Assembly: GCF_000208745.1 (NCBI RefSeq)
Contig: NC_030857.1
Location: forward strand, 2,569,664 to 2,633,663
DNA: 64,000 bases
Origin: Theobroma cacao
Taxonomy: Eukaryota > Streptophyta > Magnoliopsida > Malvales > Malvaceae
Reading direction: 5' to 3'
Part shown: positions 32,447 through 45,349 of the stretch, one piece after another
Layout of the letters: every line of letters begins with the position of its first letter
Numbering within the stretch: position 1 is the first letter of the stretch
Position numbers and translations under genes: made by a program
The notes under the pieces: generated by a model
Told to the model about the DNA's origin: nothing
Databases searched by the model: none
The model's input: the letters and a program-made list of their open reading frames with translations, nothing else

Positions 32447-35400
32447 CAGAGAGAACAGGGTGAATACCTTTTCACTTGCTTTTAAAAGTATGGTATTATA
32501 CATTATTACATCCAGTTGATGCCCTTCTAAACTTGCTTGATCCAGAAGATTTATTGCTTCATCAAAATTTTCATATTCCAGCAATATCTTCATAAAATAA
32601 AAAGCGTTAGAAACTGAACTCCGACCAATTACATGATAAATACTACTAATTGCTCCCCTCTCCTACTCACAAAAGGTATTCATAGTCGAGAGACAAATGT
32701 AAATTTTGCTTTAGCTGGATATTTTCAGACAGGACAATCCTATGCTTTGTTATTATACATACTAAAAATATAGCAAGAAGACAGTTTCTAAACTTGCTTG
32801 ATCCAGAAGATTTATTGCTTCATCAAAATTTTCATATTCCAGCAATATCTTCATAAAATAAAAAGCGTTAGAAACTGAACTCCGACCAATTACATGATAA
32901 ATACTACTAATTGCTCCCCTCTGCTACTCACAAAAGGTATTCATAGTCGAGAGACAAATGTAAATTTTGCTTTAGCTGGATATTTTCAGACAGGACAATC
33001 CTATGCTTTGTTATTATACATACTAAAAATATAGCAAGAAGACAGTTTTGGGTGGTTAAAAATGTGTGCAATTACTTGTTTTCTCATCTACAAGAAAGCA
33101 TCAGGGTTTAGTTCTAAAGTTATAATATGCAGGACAGCTCACAGAAATTTATTATTAAACTAGAATTGTATCTTTAAGATGAGGATCTGAAAAGGTAACA
33201 TGAAAATGCACCATAGTATCATGATGCCAATTTCTACAGCTATTTTTTTAATTAAAGAAGAAGATTTCCAAGAATGTAAAAGATAAAACTTATAAATTTT
33301 TAAATTCTTTTTCTCCATGAAGGAATGAATACTTGAAAAAATTAATAAAACGAGTCTGGGAGATAAGGTCAGTATTAGTGAGCAAGAATGAATTGGATAT
33401 ACTTTGGGCAGCAGGAATAAATTCCTATTTCTCTGCAATGTGCATACAATGGAGGCAACATTTGCAATGCAAATGAATTTGACAGAGAAGGACTAAAGCT
33501 AAAAAAGGAATACCTTTATTAGAGATGTGTATGTCATTGTCTCTGGATAAAAACCATCACGCACCATCATGGAAACTAGTGCACAAGCAGATTTGAAACA
33601 TCTCATAGCGCTACAACAATCAATCATTATATTGTATGTTGCAGCACATGGTTGGAGACCACATGATTTCATATTTTTAAATATTTCTATCGCCATTTGA
33701 CTCTGCACATAGAGTGAAGATATGATTTATATGCAAACACTAATTATAAACCCACACCTAACAAAGCAGTAATTGCAAAGGGTAAAGTACAGTGTTGGAA
33801 GCACTCACCTCTTCAGCCTCAATGAGTGAATGCAGAACTGTATTATAGATGGGAGCTCCCATATAAGTGTTGGTATGGCAGAAAAGTTTCTCGGCAATAT
33901 GTAAATAATGAAGCAGCTCTCTTGTCATCCCCTCAGCTCCAAGGGCTTTTAGCTGAAAATTTTCCATGCAAGTAACTCATACATAAAATTGTTCATGGTC
34001 CAGGTAGAATGAATAAAATACATGGGCAGGGAGTTTACCAAGTTCTTCATTGATAAATGACTATGCTGAACGCCATTTTTAGCCATATCCATTTCTATAG
34101 CCTTTATCCGTTTGGATGAGTCAACCTGTGACAACATATCACCTTCTTCGTAAGGAGCATTCACATTACCAAACAATGAAAATAGTAGCTCATATGTCCG
34201 GATATCTGGCTGAAGCTTTCGTTGTCTCATTTTAGCCAATAGCCGAATAGCTCGCTCTGGCTGATCCTGCAAAATTAATTTGCACCAATGGAGATAAATT
34301 ATGCTCATTCATTGTTTATTTTCATATTTGTGTCTTTTCCTTTTTTCTTTCTTGGACAATTCAATTTGTATTTATTCATCCAAAGAAGCAAAGTAGAAAT
34401 TAAAAGGGGAAAATCCCCAGCATAGTTCATTTACAATTAACTAACAAAATACAGAGGAATTAATTCCCCAATTACCACAAGGATCCCTGTTCAAAGGAGT
34501 AGCAGCAACATGGGATAGTGAAGAGCAAAAGGCTTTTAAAATAGCAAATTTATAATAAATCAAATATGAAAACTGACTGATTCCAACAAAATACTGATCC
34601 ATTAACTATGTTAATCACAAATTGTTTTGGGACAAGAGAAGGAATAATAACTACTGTTTTCTTCCAATCTTCTGAGCACAAAATTTTTTGTTATGCGCTC
34701 AGAGATGAATAATCAATGAATAAAACAATCGAACAAGAAAGGGAGATAAAAAAAAAGCAATGGAGTGCGAGGTTTACTTACCATAGTATCACATGCTCCA
34801 AGGAAAGCATTATAAGGATATGGATGTGGACATTCACAAACTTGATCCAGCAAAGCCTCAGCTAAGTCAAGTTCCAAGGCTTTACTACATTGTACTGAAA
34901 GAGCTGCAAAAGTTGAAGCATAAGGCTTCATATTCCTCTCTTCCATTACTTTTAACTACAGAGAATAAGGCCAAATGGAAAATTTATTGGTACAAGAGGA
35001 AAGAAACATCACCAAACACACTCAGTTTAAGCAATAAAAAGATGCAACCTACCATTTCCATGCCAGCACTAAATCCTCTTGTTGGGATAACAGCTCTCAT
35101 AAAGCCATCATATGTATGACTTGATGGTTGCAATCCAAGATTTTGCATCTAGAAAAACATAAAAAATCAATAAAGAAAGGATTAAAAAAAAAACCAGCTG
35201 AATGATTTTAACTACTAAGAGAGACACATAAGAGATCAGAACTTTATTCAAGTTACTTTTAACATGACAGTTATCTCCTCATAGGAGAATTTCAGAATTA
35301 AAGTCTTTAGCCTAGAATTATGGTCGTCAAATCAAATATTATAAGAATTGTGCAGAACAACCAGAATTTCAGGCTAGAAAGAAAGTTGTCCTACCTGCAC

Positions 35401-37460
35401 CATCAAGTGCTCTGCTAGTTTATAATCTCGAGCTTGTGCACAAGCGTGTATTACGTCACTGAAAGACCACCTCAGGACTTTCATAACAGGCATTCTCTTA
35501 TAGTTATTCAGCATACCAACTGTAGCACTCACGGACTTGCATATCTCTACATTGGACGCATCAGTGTCAAATTTCAAAGCAAAATCTTGCTCGTTCTCTC
35601 CCAATTCTACTTTTTGTGACCCTAATTCACCTTTGGATGGTATGGGGATGTCCAGTCTTGAAGAATACAACCTTCCTTCACCAGTCCTGCTAACAAATAT
35701 CTTCCCGCTAATGGCTAAAGCCACCATATGTTGCAATGTTTCATATGCAGATTTTAAATCTTTCAATCTTGTAAAGGACCATATAAACTTTCGAAGAGAA
35801 ATTATGTTTAGACTGTAGTGTTTAATATAGTCCTTCCAAATTTCATGGACTGCAGATAGATTTTGCTGCCAAACTGCAAGCTGAAAGAATAAAGGATAAG
35901 AAAACAGCAAGAAAAACCAGAGAAGATAATCTGTTTAGAAGTATCATGAATTAGTCCAGCAAAACACCAATACTATATATAGATGGATGATAAAACCAAA
36001 CTTTGAAGATAGCTAACCACTTATTTTAATGTTACTATAAACATAGTGGGCAACTGTGAACAAAGAAAGCTAGTACTATAAACCTACTATTAGTAAAATC
36101 AAGGACAACACTGTTTTTACACACCTTGAGAAGCTCTGAATATGTAATTTCATTTTTCCCCACCCTTTGGCGCTCCATCAAATCCAAACATTGATTAGCA
36201 TGAACTGCAGTTTGCATTTTTGCACAGGCTCCCAAGAAAGAGTTATAGATTGACAGAAAAGGATAGATGCCACGATTCTCTCCAAGAAATTTGATCAAAT
36301 TGCATGCCTGAAGGAAATACAAGAAGAAGAAATGAGAAAACTTGTAATGGCAGTAGAGGGAAAGCAAATGCACAAGCATACGGACATTTGAACATTGGAT
36401 TGTGGCAAAACTAACCATATTAATGATTAGAAATAGTACCAATAATAGTGTAGCAATAACAAAAAGGAGTTGTTCACAATAACACAAGAAAACGAAGTTG
36501 TTCCAGTTAAGTTAATGAATCAACCCAAGGATACAAAGAGCTAACACTAGTCTATAAAATGTATACCTCCTCCAAATAACCTCCTCTACAAAGAGCTTGC
36601 ACCATAAGCAAATAGCATTTGTTATTCAAGCCGATCTCCTTTTCCTCTATCAATCTCCACGTTTCCATGAAAAACTGTATGGAAATAGTAAATGCCACAA
36701 CTGTTACTAACAAGTATAACCATTCATACTTCTTTTTCCTCTTCCTTTCCTGGACTCTTCTTTTTTTTTTTTTTTTTCTTTTCCAGTTTGTCAACTGTGA
36801 TCCTTGTCCACATTATCTATGTTGTAAATCTATAGTCTATACAACAGAAACAGATTCAGTTTCACACACTTGCATGTTGCTAAACTCCAGCTTACCAGAG
36901 GATCAGGTGATTTTGCACAGTAGTTAAGAATGTAAACAATGTCATCGGCTTTAAGTGGCTGGTTTCCATCACCAAGATCAGAAAGCAGTCTAGAAGCTCT
37001 ACTTCTCTCACCCAAGCGAAGCGCATCAACAATTTGAAGCTGCAAGGTCTTTGTTCTTGACTCTTCCCCATATCCCAAAAACACATGACCTGCTCATATC
37101 AATACCTTGAGCTTAACAAACAAAGACTTAAAGCAATTGAAGAGTTTCCATCAAACAAACAAAATAAAATAGGAAAATCGAAGAATTGGGGTAACGAACC
37201 ATTGATAGTTGCAACAGTTCTACATAATTCCAATCTTCCGTTCACATTTCTTCGTCCCTGAAACAGCATTAATCATTAACCAATAGGACAATGAACAAAA
37301 TTTCCACAAATTAGAAGAAAAAAAATATTACCAAAATAGAAACATCGAATTCTTCAAGGAGAAAAAGAAGTGAAACAAAAAAAAAATGTACATGTTCACG
37401 TGATTTCGATTTACATAAGGTATCTGCGATTGACCGCAAAGGAATCCTCACTCTACGCAT
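31136..37460 (-). CDS. Pentatricopeptide repeat protein, organellar
   Basis: I reconstruct 13 exons: 37460-37392, 37257-37200, 37089-36896, 36674-36567, 36307-36125, 35880-35395, 35148-35053, 34955-34782, 34266-34039, 33952-33809, 33702-33514, 32587-32468 and 31546-31136. They give 819 aa; nearly all introns are phase 0. The start MRRVRIPLRSIADTLCKSKS is basic and non-acidic, as for a mitochondrial or plastid targeting peptide. P-type PPR repeats are visible, for example NEITYSELLK, LQPDIRTYELLFSLFG, LQPCAATYNIMIDCCSAM, YPETMTYTSLIK and VQPDPSTCYYVFSAYVDRG. PPR proteins bind organellar RNA one base per repeat and act in processing, stability or translation. The target is unknown. I recall the Arabidopsis neighbour of the O-fucosyltransferase gene, At1g76280, as its likely orthologue. 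Intron 11 carries a 261-bp tandem duplication that includes the start of exon 12. Confidence 0.9.
32350..32445. repeat. GA/CT microsatellite with an unresolved base
   Basis: A run of GAGA repeats, broken by N at 32400 and the short string CTCAAATATGTGGTA, lies in intron 12 of the PPR gene just downstream of exon 12 in the sense of that gene. On the gene's own strand it is a CT-rich tract. The N suggests that the true length is uncertain. Confidence 0.9.
32525..33046. repeat. 261-bp tandem duplication covering part of a PPR exon
   Basis: Bases 32525-32785 and 32786-33046 are near-identical direct copies; I see one difference (CTCCTACTC against CTGCTACTC). Each copy contains the first 63 bp of PPR exon 12, its acceptor AG and about 200 bp of the intron before it. 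Only the copy at 32525-32785 runs into the complete exon. The near identity means a recent duplication or an assembly artefact. Confidence 0.9.
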
Positions 37461-38240
37461 TCCTTTTCCGTTACGTTCTTGGGTCACGACCCAGTTTACA
37501 CCCGGCTTTTCCTTTCAGAGTTTAAGCAGTAGAAACAATTACCCGCGTTCAATCGAAGGCTGAAAGCTCAACAATCGCTCGTTCATTTCCTACTGTCGGA
37601 CCTAGCGGAAAATATTTTGAAATTTGTTTGACGATTCGGCTATGTTGCAAACATGGTTAACATAGTTACATACAGGCGCACCCAGCGGATCTTAATCTCC
37701 GCATTGTGGCGGCCCTTGAGTCAAGAGTTGGCCCAATAAGACCTGCTCCCAGGCCCGAAACCTTCTGACCTATCATCCACTAGAAGTGAATGTGAAGTGG
37801 CTTAACATCAACTATTGTTTCCAGACATTAGAAGTTATACAACAAAACATAAGATGCTACTATTCAAAAGAGAAGTTTACTGACAAAGTGAATTCAAATT
37901 GTGGGATAAGAGGGAGGAGAATGATGAGGATTGAGGAACAAACAAATCAGATAAAGGCGGCCTGGAGATTGTGAAATACAATAGTTGCATTTTGTTGTGA
38001 TAAAATCTATGTTGGATGTGTCTGGTGCTATAGTTTTATCTGCAGATTGCACACTGTTCCTTTATCCTTCATAGTTTTACCAATGAAAATCATAAACAAC
38101 TGATTGCAAAAGCAGAGACATAAAAATTATGTCACATTTTAATCTTGTTCCTAGGTATCCACGATCAGAATACTTTTTAAAAGCGTCATCAAGCTAAATG
38201 AATTGATGTACTGATAAGAAAACCAGGAAAAACAAAGAAA
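37461..38240. other. Divergent spacer: PPR promoter and BAHD promoter
   Basis: GGCCCAATAA near 37730 is a site II / UP1-type element often found before genes for organellar and ribosomal proteins; it lies about 270 bp before the PPR start. The rest has no gene. Bases 37980-38240 are AT-rich and lead into the first BAHD gene. Confidence 0.55.
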
Positions 38241-39560
38241 ATGGAGGTTGAAATCATGTCCAAGGAAAGCATCAAACCATCATGCCCAACACCCCATCAC
38301 TTGAGAACCTATAAGCTTTCCCTTTTGGATCAGCTTATGCAATCTGCACATGTTCCAATGATTCTCTTTTACAGGCCCATAAATTGTGACTCTAACAATA
38401 TGAGTGTTGTTGGTGAAAGATTAGAGAGGCTGAAGCAATCTCTATCAGAAACCTTGACTAGCTTTTACCCATTTGCAGGAAGAATCAAAGACGGTCTTTA
38501 CATTGATTGCAACAACTCTGGCGTTCAGTACTTTGAGGCCAAGATTAGTTGTTCTCTATCAGAAATTCTTAGCAAACCTGACAGCCAAATGATACGGCAA
38601 TTGCTTCCTTCTAACCTCAGCCGGTTGGAAACACCGAATGCTGGAATTCCTGTCGCAATGATTCAAGTAAACATACTGAAATGTGGTGGCATTGCCATTG
38701 GCACGCAAACTTCGCATAAGATCATTGATGGCCCTACATCAACCACATTTCTCAAGGCCTGGGCGGCTTCTGCTCGAGGTTCAGGTGAAGCACCAAGGCC
38801 TAGTTTCATTGCACCGCTGCTTTTCCCACAGAATAGTTTGTTGCCAAGCGATACAATGTTGGCTATATGGCCCTCCTTACTAAAATTTGGCAAGTGTGTT
38901 ACGAGGAGATTTGTATTTGATGCTTCAGGCATAGCCACTCTGAAGGCCAAAGCTTCTAGCTCGTCATTTGTGCGAAATCCAACTCGTGTTGAGTCTGTAT
39001 CAGCTTTCATATGGATATGTGTTACAGCTGCCTCCAGAATAAGATATGGATCCCTAAGGCCATCTGTTTTGTCCCATATAGTTAATTTGCGTGGAAAAAC
39101 GGCAACATCCTTGCCTGAACATTCAATTGGAAATCTTCTTTGGATGGCAACTGCACAGTGTCACGCAGTGGCCAATTTAGAGTTGCAGTCATTGGGGGCT
39201 CTTCTGAGGAAATCGATAATGGAAACTAGTGGTGAGTTCGTTGACCAATTACAAGGTGAGAAAGGTTTCCAAAAGGTCCCCGAGTGTCTCACAGAGTTAG
39301 GGGAAGTGCACTCTAATGGAGGAGCTGATTATTTTGCATTTAGCAGTATGTGCAAGGTAGGTATCTATGAAGCTGATTTCGGATGGGGAAAGCCCATGTG
39401 GGTGAGTCCTGGTGGCATAGATGGATTAGTGTTTCAGAATTTGGTGTTTTTGATTGAAACAAGAAATGGTGATGGAATAGAAGCATGGGTGACCTTGGAT
39501 GAACAAGACATGGCAATATTACAACCTCTCATTTGCTTCCCTGGATCCGAGTCCTTTTGA
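38241..39560 (+). CDS. BAHD acyltransferase, vinorine-synthase-like, copy 1
   Basis: This is an intronless frame of 439 aa, the normal BAHD length. The catalytic motif HxxxD is present as HKIID (His159, Asp163) and the structural motif DFGWG starts at residue 379, so the enzyme should be active. The start, MSKESIKPSCPTPHHLRTYK, is typical of the vinorine-synthase-like clade, which transfers acetyl or other acyl groups from acyl-CoA to alcohols of alkaloids, terpenoids or similar metabolites in the cytosol. There is no targeting signal. The acceptor and donor cannot be told from sequence. It is followed on the same strand by a second, related gene about 800 bp downstream, so the pair arose by tandem duplication. 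The start is the first ATG in the frame. Confidence 0.93.
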   Translation: MEVEIMSKESIKPSCPTPHHLRTYKLSLLDQLMQSAHVPMILFYRPINCDSNNMSVVGERLERLKQSLSETLTSFYPFAGRIKDGLYIDCNNSGVQYFEAKISCSLSEILSKPDSQMIRQLLPSNLSRLETPNAGIPVAMIQVNILKCGGIAIGTQTSHKIIDGPTSTTFLKAWAASARGSGEAPRPSFIAPLLFPQNSLLPSDTMLAIWPSLLKFGKCVTRRFVFDASGIATLKAKASSSSFVRNPTRVESVSAFIWICVTAASRIRYGSLRPSVLSHIVNLRGKTATSLPEHSIGNLLWMATAQCHAVANLELQSLGALLRKSIMETSGEFVDQLQGEKGFQKVPECLTELGEVHSNGGADYFAFSSMCKVGIYEADFGWGKPMWVSPGGIDGLVFQNLVFLIETRNGDGIEAWVTLDEQDMAILQPLICFPGSESF

Positions 39561-40362
39561 ACCTCAGGATTAAGCTTACTGTTGTTTGTCCTGGTGATTG
39601 TTTTAAGTTTTAAATTCTGCTAGAAGAGGCGATCTTTTTCTAGAGGCACATGAGAGAACGAAATTTGATCTTTGATTTCAATTTATAAACCTGTAAGGGA
39701 ACGCACTTAGAAAACTCTCTCGCGTCCTTCTGCAAAGCTTGTAGCTGTCAGATTTAAGGACTCCTCGTAGGAGATTCAGACTAAAATGATTACTGTGATT
39801 TTTTCTCTCTGACTTGGTGAAATCTATTACCATAATTTTGTCAACCAGGGCAAGAGGAGAGAATTTTCACACTCATCTTTCCAATAGATCAAACGTTAAG
39901 GTTACTTTATATTTAACAACAGAGCAAATTTGTTCTTACAGTAATACAATAAAATCTGAAGAAGGTGTTGTATCAAACTCTCGAACTTGCACTTTCGGCC
40001 TTAAGGGAAAAGATGCAACTAGACACTAGGCAGGCAGGAAAGTCTACGACTAGTAATTAATTGCATTCAAGGTCCCTTGACTATATCAAATTTTTTAACC
40101 AAAAAATGCACAAAGAAGAAAAGGGGCCCTCTAATTTTTAGTTCAGAATCTGGGTCAAAGATTATATAATCTGGGTTAAAAGTATAAGGAAGGCATTGAA
40201 TGCTATATAGGCCTATATCACTTGAAGGAGATCTCAGGAGTAATGACAACGAAAAAACAGGTCACTCAGTTTTCTTCTTTTTAAACTCGAGTTTTTGTTA
40301 AAACTTACAAGGGTACATACTTTTAACAGTGTCTGGCTTTCTGTCTTCCTGCCTGAGAGAAA
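39561..40362. other. Spacer between the two BAHD genes
   Basis: It holds the 3' UTR of copy 1 and the promoter of copy 2. The palindrome ATATAGGCCTATAT at about 40205-40218, some 145 bp before the second ATG, includes a plausible TATA box. I see no gene in between. Confidence 0.55.
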
Positions 40363-41742
40363 ATGGTTATGGAGGTCGAAGTAGTTTCCGAAGAATTTAT
40401 CAAGCCCGCTTCTCCGACACCCCATCATCTTAGAACTCACAGGATTTCCTTCTTGGATCAGTTCATTCCTCTAATTTATGTTCCTATGGTCTTCTTTTAT
40501 ATGAACCAAGAAACGAGCATTCCCTTAACTGATATTATTGCCTTCAACTCCAAAAGGTCACAACTGCTAAAGCAGTCTCTGTCAGAAACCTTAACTCTCT
40601 TCTATCCGTTCGCTGGAAGGATCAAAGACTGTCTTTCCATTGATTGTAACGATGAGGGAGCTTACTATGTTGAGGCTCGAGTTGATTGGTCTCTTAATGA
40701 ATTTCTCAGGCACCCTGATTCGTCTTTTATCCCTGAACTCCTTCCAGCTGAGGCTAGTTGGACTGCAACGAGCGCAGGAGGTTATGTAGCCATGATACAA
40801 GTTACCAACTTTGCCTGCGGTGGCATTGTTATTGGCACATTTCTCTCGCACATGATCGCCGATGGACCTGCGGCTACAACCTTTCTCAGATGTTGGGCTG
40901 CAGTGACTCGCAAGTCTGGTGAAGAAGCTGCATATCCCAATTTCGATGCCTCTTTTGTCTTTCCACAGAGCGAGGCATACCCCAAGGAGGCAACCATTCT
41001 AGCTCTGTTTACCCCATTTCTCAAAACAGGAATATGTTGGTCGAGGAGAATTGTTTTTGACGCCTCGGCAATAGCTTCTCTGAAGGCCAAAACAGCTAGT
41101 TCAAGTGTACCAGATCCAACACGAGTCGAGGCCGTGTCAGCCCTCCTCTGCAAGTGTCTCATGGCTACTTTCAAAGCAAAATCCGATTTCCAGAAGCCAA
41201 CTGTTATAAACCATGCTGTGAACCTTCGTCGAAGGGCAGTGCCGCCAGTCCCAAAGAATTCGATGGGAAATTTCCTGTGCATGGCGACTGCACTGGTGAT
41301 GGGTGAAGAAACAGAGTTGGATGACTTGGTTTGCCATCTAAGGAAAGAGATAAGAAAAGCTGATGGTGATTTCGTTAAGAGCCTACAAGGAGAGGGAGGA
41401 TTGCTTAAATTTTGCGAGCACATAGAGGAGATGATGGGTAAGGCATCGTATGGTGCAGCTGGTGAGACTGATTTTATTGGGTTTACTAGTTGGTGCAACT
41501 TTGGTCTTTATGAGATAGATTTTGGCTGGGGAAAGCCTGCGTGGGTTACTTGCACTGCTTCCAACAAATCAGAGACTGTGTTCTCGAATACGGTTGTTTT
41601 CATGGATACAAGATTAGGAGATGGGATTGAAGCGTGGGTGTTCTTGGATGAGCAGGACATGGCCAAGCTAGAGCAGAACGAGGAGCTCCTTGCATTTGGC
41701 TCCTTGGAGGCAAGTCCATCCGACGTGGGTTACTCTGCTTGA
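40363..41742 (+). CDS. BAHD acyltransferase, vinorine-synthase-like, copy 2
   Basis: This is an intronless frame of 459 aa. HxxxD is present as HMIAD (His163, Asp167) and DFGWG starts at residue 386. The N-terminus (SEEFIKPASPTPHHLRTHRI) and many internal blocks (SLSETLTLFYPFAGRIKD, GDGIEAWVFLDEQDMA) parallel copy 1, but large parts differ, so the duplication is not recent. The C-terminus is about 15 residues longer than that of copy 1. A second ATG lies two codons in and could be used instead. Function is acyl-CoA-dependent O- or N-acylation of a specialised metabolite; the substrate is unknown. It converges on TSR1, with 426 bp between the stop codons. Confidence 0.93.
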   Translation: MVMEVEVVSEEFIKPASPTPHHLRTHRISFLDQFIPLIYVPMVFFYMNQETSIPLTDIIAFNSKRSQLLKQSLSETLTLFYPFAGRIKDCLSIDCNDEGAYYVEARVDWSLNEFLRHPDSSFIPELLPAEASWTATSAGGYVAMIQVTNFACGGIVIGTFLSHMIADGPAATTFLRCWAAVTRKSGEEAAYPNFDASFVFPQSEAYPKEATILALFTPFLKTGICWSRRIVFDASAIASLKAKTASSSVPDPTRVEAVSALLCKCLMATFKAKSDFQKPTVINHAVNLRRRAVPPVPKNSMGNFLCMATALVMGEETELDDLVCHLRKEIRKADGDFVKSLQGEGGLLKFCEHIEEMMGKASYGAAGETDFIGFTSWCNFGLYEIDFGWGKPAWVTCTASNKSETVFSNTVVFMDTRLGDGIEAWVFLDEQDMAKLEQNEELLAFGSLEASPSDVGYSA

Positions 41743-42168
41743 AATGATGTACTAAATAACCACCCCATAAAGAATTCTCATTTCTTTTCACAGAATATGA
41801 TCTTTATGCTGTGTGAATCAAATAAATATAATGGAAATTATATAGCATTGCTCAGAGCAAATATAACAAACAAAATCTGATCAGTTTACAAAAATAGAGC
41901 TTTTCTTTTCCCTCTTGGTTTTTCCCTCATCAGTTTTTGTCGAATAAAAACATATATATATTATTAAACTACGCCACATAGGATATACACCAAACACCCT
42001 AACACAGCAATGAGAGGAAGAAGACAGCAGGGTAAATTGGACCATTCCCCCAACTGAATGTAGCTTATAAACAGCGAACATGAAATTCGGAATTGATAAT
42101 CTGAACCGGTGCTTCATTCCCAACATGAGCAAGCATGTCTCCTATCTTTAGAAAACAGAAGCTCTTGA
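41743..42168. other. 3' UTRs of convergent BAHD and TSR1 genes
   Basis: This 426-bp gap between two stop codons holds no recognisable gene. Confidence 0.6.
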
Positions 42169-45100
42169 TCAAGCATTTAGGACAGGGAACCGGTGTTCCG
42201 GCCACCTAGGATATGCACGCTTGTATAAACTCATGCAAACAGTGTCATGTTGCTGAAGGCCCCCATTAAATATGCATTTCATTGCGCCTGATAAAAAATG
42301 GAAAAATCAGTACTCAGCTTTTTCCACAAAGACTAGTGCATTTTAACATCTTGCAACCAAAAGAAAAAGATCCGTGCATTATGTCAGTCGTACATAACAC
42401 AACACATTCAGCTCCTACGGATGATAAAAAATTGAAGGCATTTATAACAGCATAACAAAAAGCTAAAACCACTGACGTAGATACCTTAATTTTAACAAAC
42501 ATCACTGTCCTAAGAAAAAGTATAATCTCCAAAGAACCTCAAGACATTATGCATAACCACTTTCCTCTCTCCACTCTTACTTTCTCTCCAGAAAGAAGGG
42601 ATTTAAAAGAAAATGTTACCAGCAGATAGATGGCAAGAAAACACTTCCTCATGAAATGAGTTCTTTAAATAATAGGTTCCACAAATTTGATGGCCACATA
42701 GGCTACATAGGTATATTTGATAGGAAAATCACATACCATGTGTACCAACAGGTTCCTTAATTCGACCACGGCGACCGCACTTTGTCCACACTTCCACAGG
42801 CTGCAACCACATCCAAATCAGGAAATTTCAATAATAATCCATGCAACAGTAATTCTTCCACTGGCTATTCCACTATTAAACAAAAGTACTTTACAGCACT
42901 TGCAAACATTATCCTACCTTGAACCATCTCACATCCTCTGGGTTATGGAACATATATCGTACTGTGGCTTTTAACTTGGATACTCGTTGAGGGTAACTGC
43001 ATCAAGATTTAATCCAAATTAACAAATCCAAGCTACTAAAATGATTCCTACACTTGTTAGGTAGTTTTTCTTAAGCCTGAAATTCTAGGTATTAATTCAA
43101 CAGATATTTGCATTAAAAACTAAACAGTAGAATCCTACTATAAGATACAAGATCATAACAACTTCAATTAAATTTTATCAAAAAAAAAATCCATACCCAG
43201 TTAAAATAATTTTCTTTAGAACTATTCTATCTGGGTCAATACTTCTCAAGGAACCAACAGCAGCAACTGTAGGTGTGCTGGCTCCTCCTGCACCCTTCAG
43301 AACTATCAAAGGAAGAGGTGGAAAAGAAATAGGAGCATATATTGAAGCTATTGAAAAACGCCCTGCATGAAGAAATCTTTCCATCTTGTGCTTGTCTGAA
43401 TTGACATTGTCAGTCGAAAATATTGGTCTGCAACAAAGAAACAAAGACAGGCTTCAGAATTTTGGCAAAAATCTAAGGCAGTAGTAAGGTTTAAAGGATC
43501 ATTACCTAGCAACAAACTGGCGGAAACCAACATGAAATATGAATTCTTCTTTAGATTTAATAGGAGCATCGTAACTATCATGCTTCTTTATACTGCAAAA
43601 AATTTCATATTAAAAAAACCAATATGGGGTAGATTGCTATTACTCATAACCAGAAAAGTGTAAACAGGAATGTGTTATGAAAGAAGATACCTAAAATGTA
43701 GGACAGACATCTTAGACTCATGTTGCAGGAGACCACATAATATAATGGGGGCTCTCCTTGAAACTGCACATAATTTTGAAGCAATATCAAGAGGTATATC
43801 CTTGATATAAATCCTTGCATATGAACCAGCTGGTACACGGTTGTCTCTGCTCTCTTGCTCCATTTCTAAGGCTTTTGCAATAACATGCTTCTGTGTTCTT
43901 GCAAAGTTATCAAATGCAAAAATTCTGGCATATTCCGGAGGTAGAGATTCCTAATAATCACCAAGTAAGCTTTTAATAACACTTTTAAAATTAACCCACT
44001 ATATAGCTTATTACAAAGGTATCACAATAAGATTACTTTGGGGTCCCATGAGGATGTCCTAAAGGACTTGAGGCCTCTATACTTGGCAAATCGCTTTCTA
44101 GCAGGAACATCTAGCGGGGTATCCACTTCATCTGGAAATTCTGAAATTACAAACTAAGTGTTAACAACTAATCAACAGTACATTTGCATCTAGATGACAA
44201 GTGGTGCTTATACATAGATGTGATGATTTAAAAAGTGTGGAAGAGAAAATGCATATGCATGTGCATTTGGTATAGGGAGAGTTGCCCAATCTCATAATTT
44301 TCACTTATAATAGCCAACTAATATGCAAGCCCTTTCACCTGTACTAGACATTGAAGATCAAAATTTAGTGGCTTAAACTTATTGGAAGAGTAAAAATTTT
44401 GTGTTCTGCCACAATAGATAATTTCAAGATTATAATACAGGTTTTTTCCCCCATTAACATGTAGATTATTCCAACTTTATACAAAAGTTGACAACAAATA
44501 ATTAGCAATGCTCCGAACAAACTCTACTATTAGTCAAAAAGGATAAATACCCTCATCTTCAGCATGTGCCTCTTTAATTTTTTTAATCTCGGCCTCGATC
44601 TGCTCCCTCGTCAAATTCTCCCCTTCCTGCATAAAGAAAAGGCAAAATATTCACATTCTGAGCATCTAAGAGAATAAAATAAAATGCCATGGATGGAGCA
44701 GTGTACTACAAGCAAAACAAATAAACACCTATAAGCATATGCAAGAACATATAGCCAACACTTCCTTACAAGTAATTATGTAAAAGTTGCATCGTAAAAG
44801 ATGCATTAGAGAGACGCACCATCATCACTGAATCATTTTCAGTTTCTTCATCAGAGTCCCTTAAGTACAAGGAAGCTTGGTCCTCAAAGTCTGGATTATT
44901 AGTGCCTTCTTGACTAGGAAATCCACTTTCTCCTTCATCCAATACCATGCCATCATCATCCTCGTCGTCGTCATCAGCATCCTCATCCTTGGCATCAGAA
45001 TCCTCTTCATCTGTATCATCTATGATCCAAGCAGCCTGCAAAGACAGTGAATTCATCACAACTTGGTCTTTATGCATCAATATGATAAATAAAAATATAT

Positions 45101-45318
45101 AGGTTGACAGCAGCCATTTAAAGTCCCAAAAATTGGCAAGAAAGTTCAGACCTGATACTCAGAAGTGCCTCGAGGGAGATTCTTCTTTCTCAGCCTCTTT
45201 TGCTTTTGATTTCTATCAGCCTCAGCCATTTCTGCCTCTGTGGGCCATGTCTGTCAGAATAACACAACATTATAAGTAGTGCTCAACATCCCCAGCCTCC
45301 ACTAAATGTATGTGTGTG

Positions 45319-45349
<31 letters not shown>

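Noticed and set aside
40782..41498. Minus-strand frame of 238 codons inside BAHD copy 2
   Set aside because: Antisense to an intact enzyme with catalytic motifs; no domain of its own.
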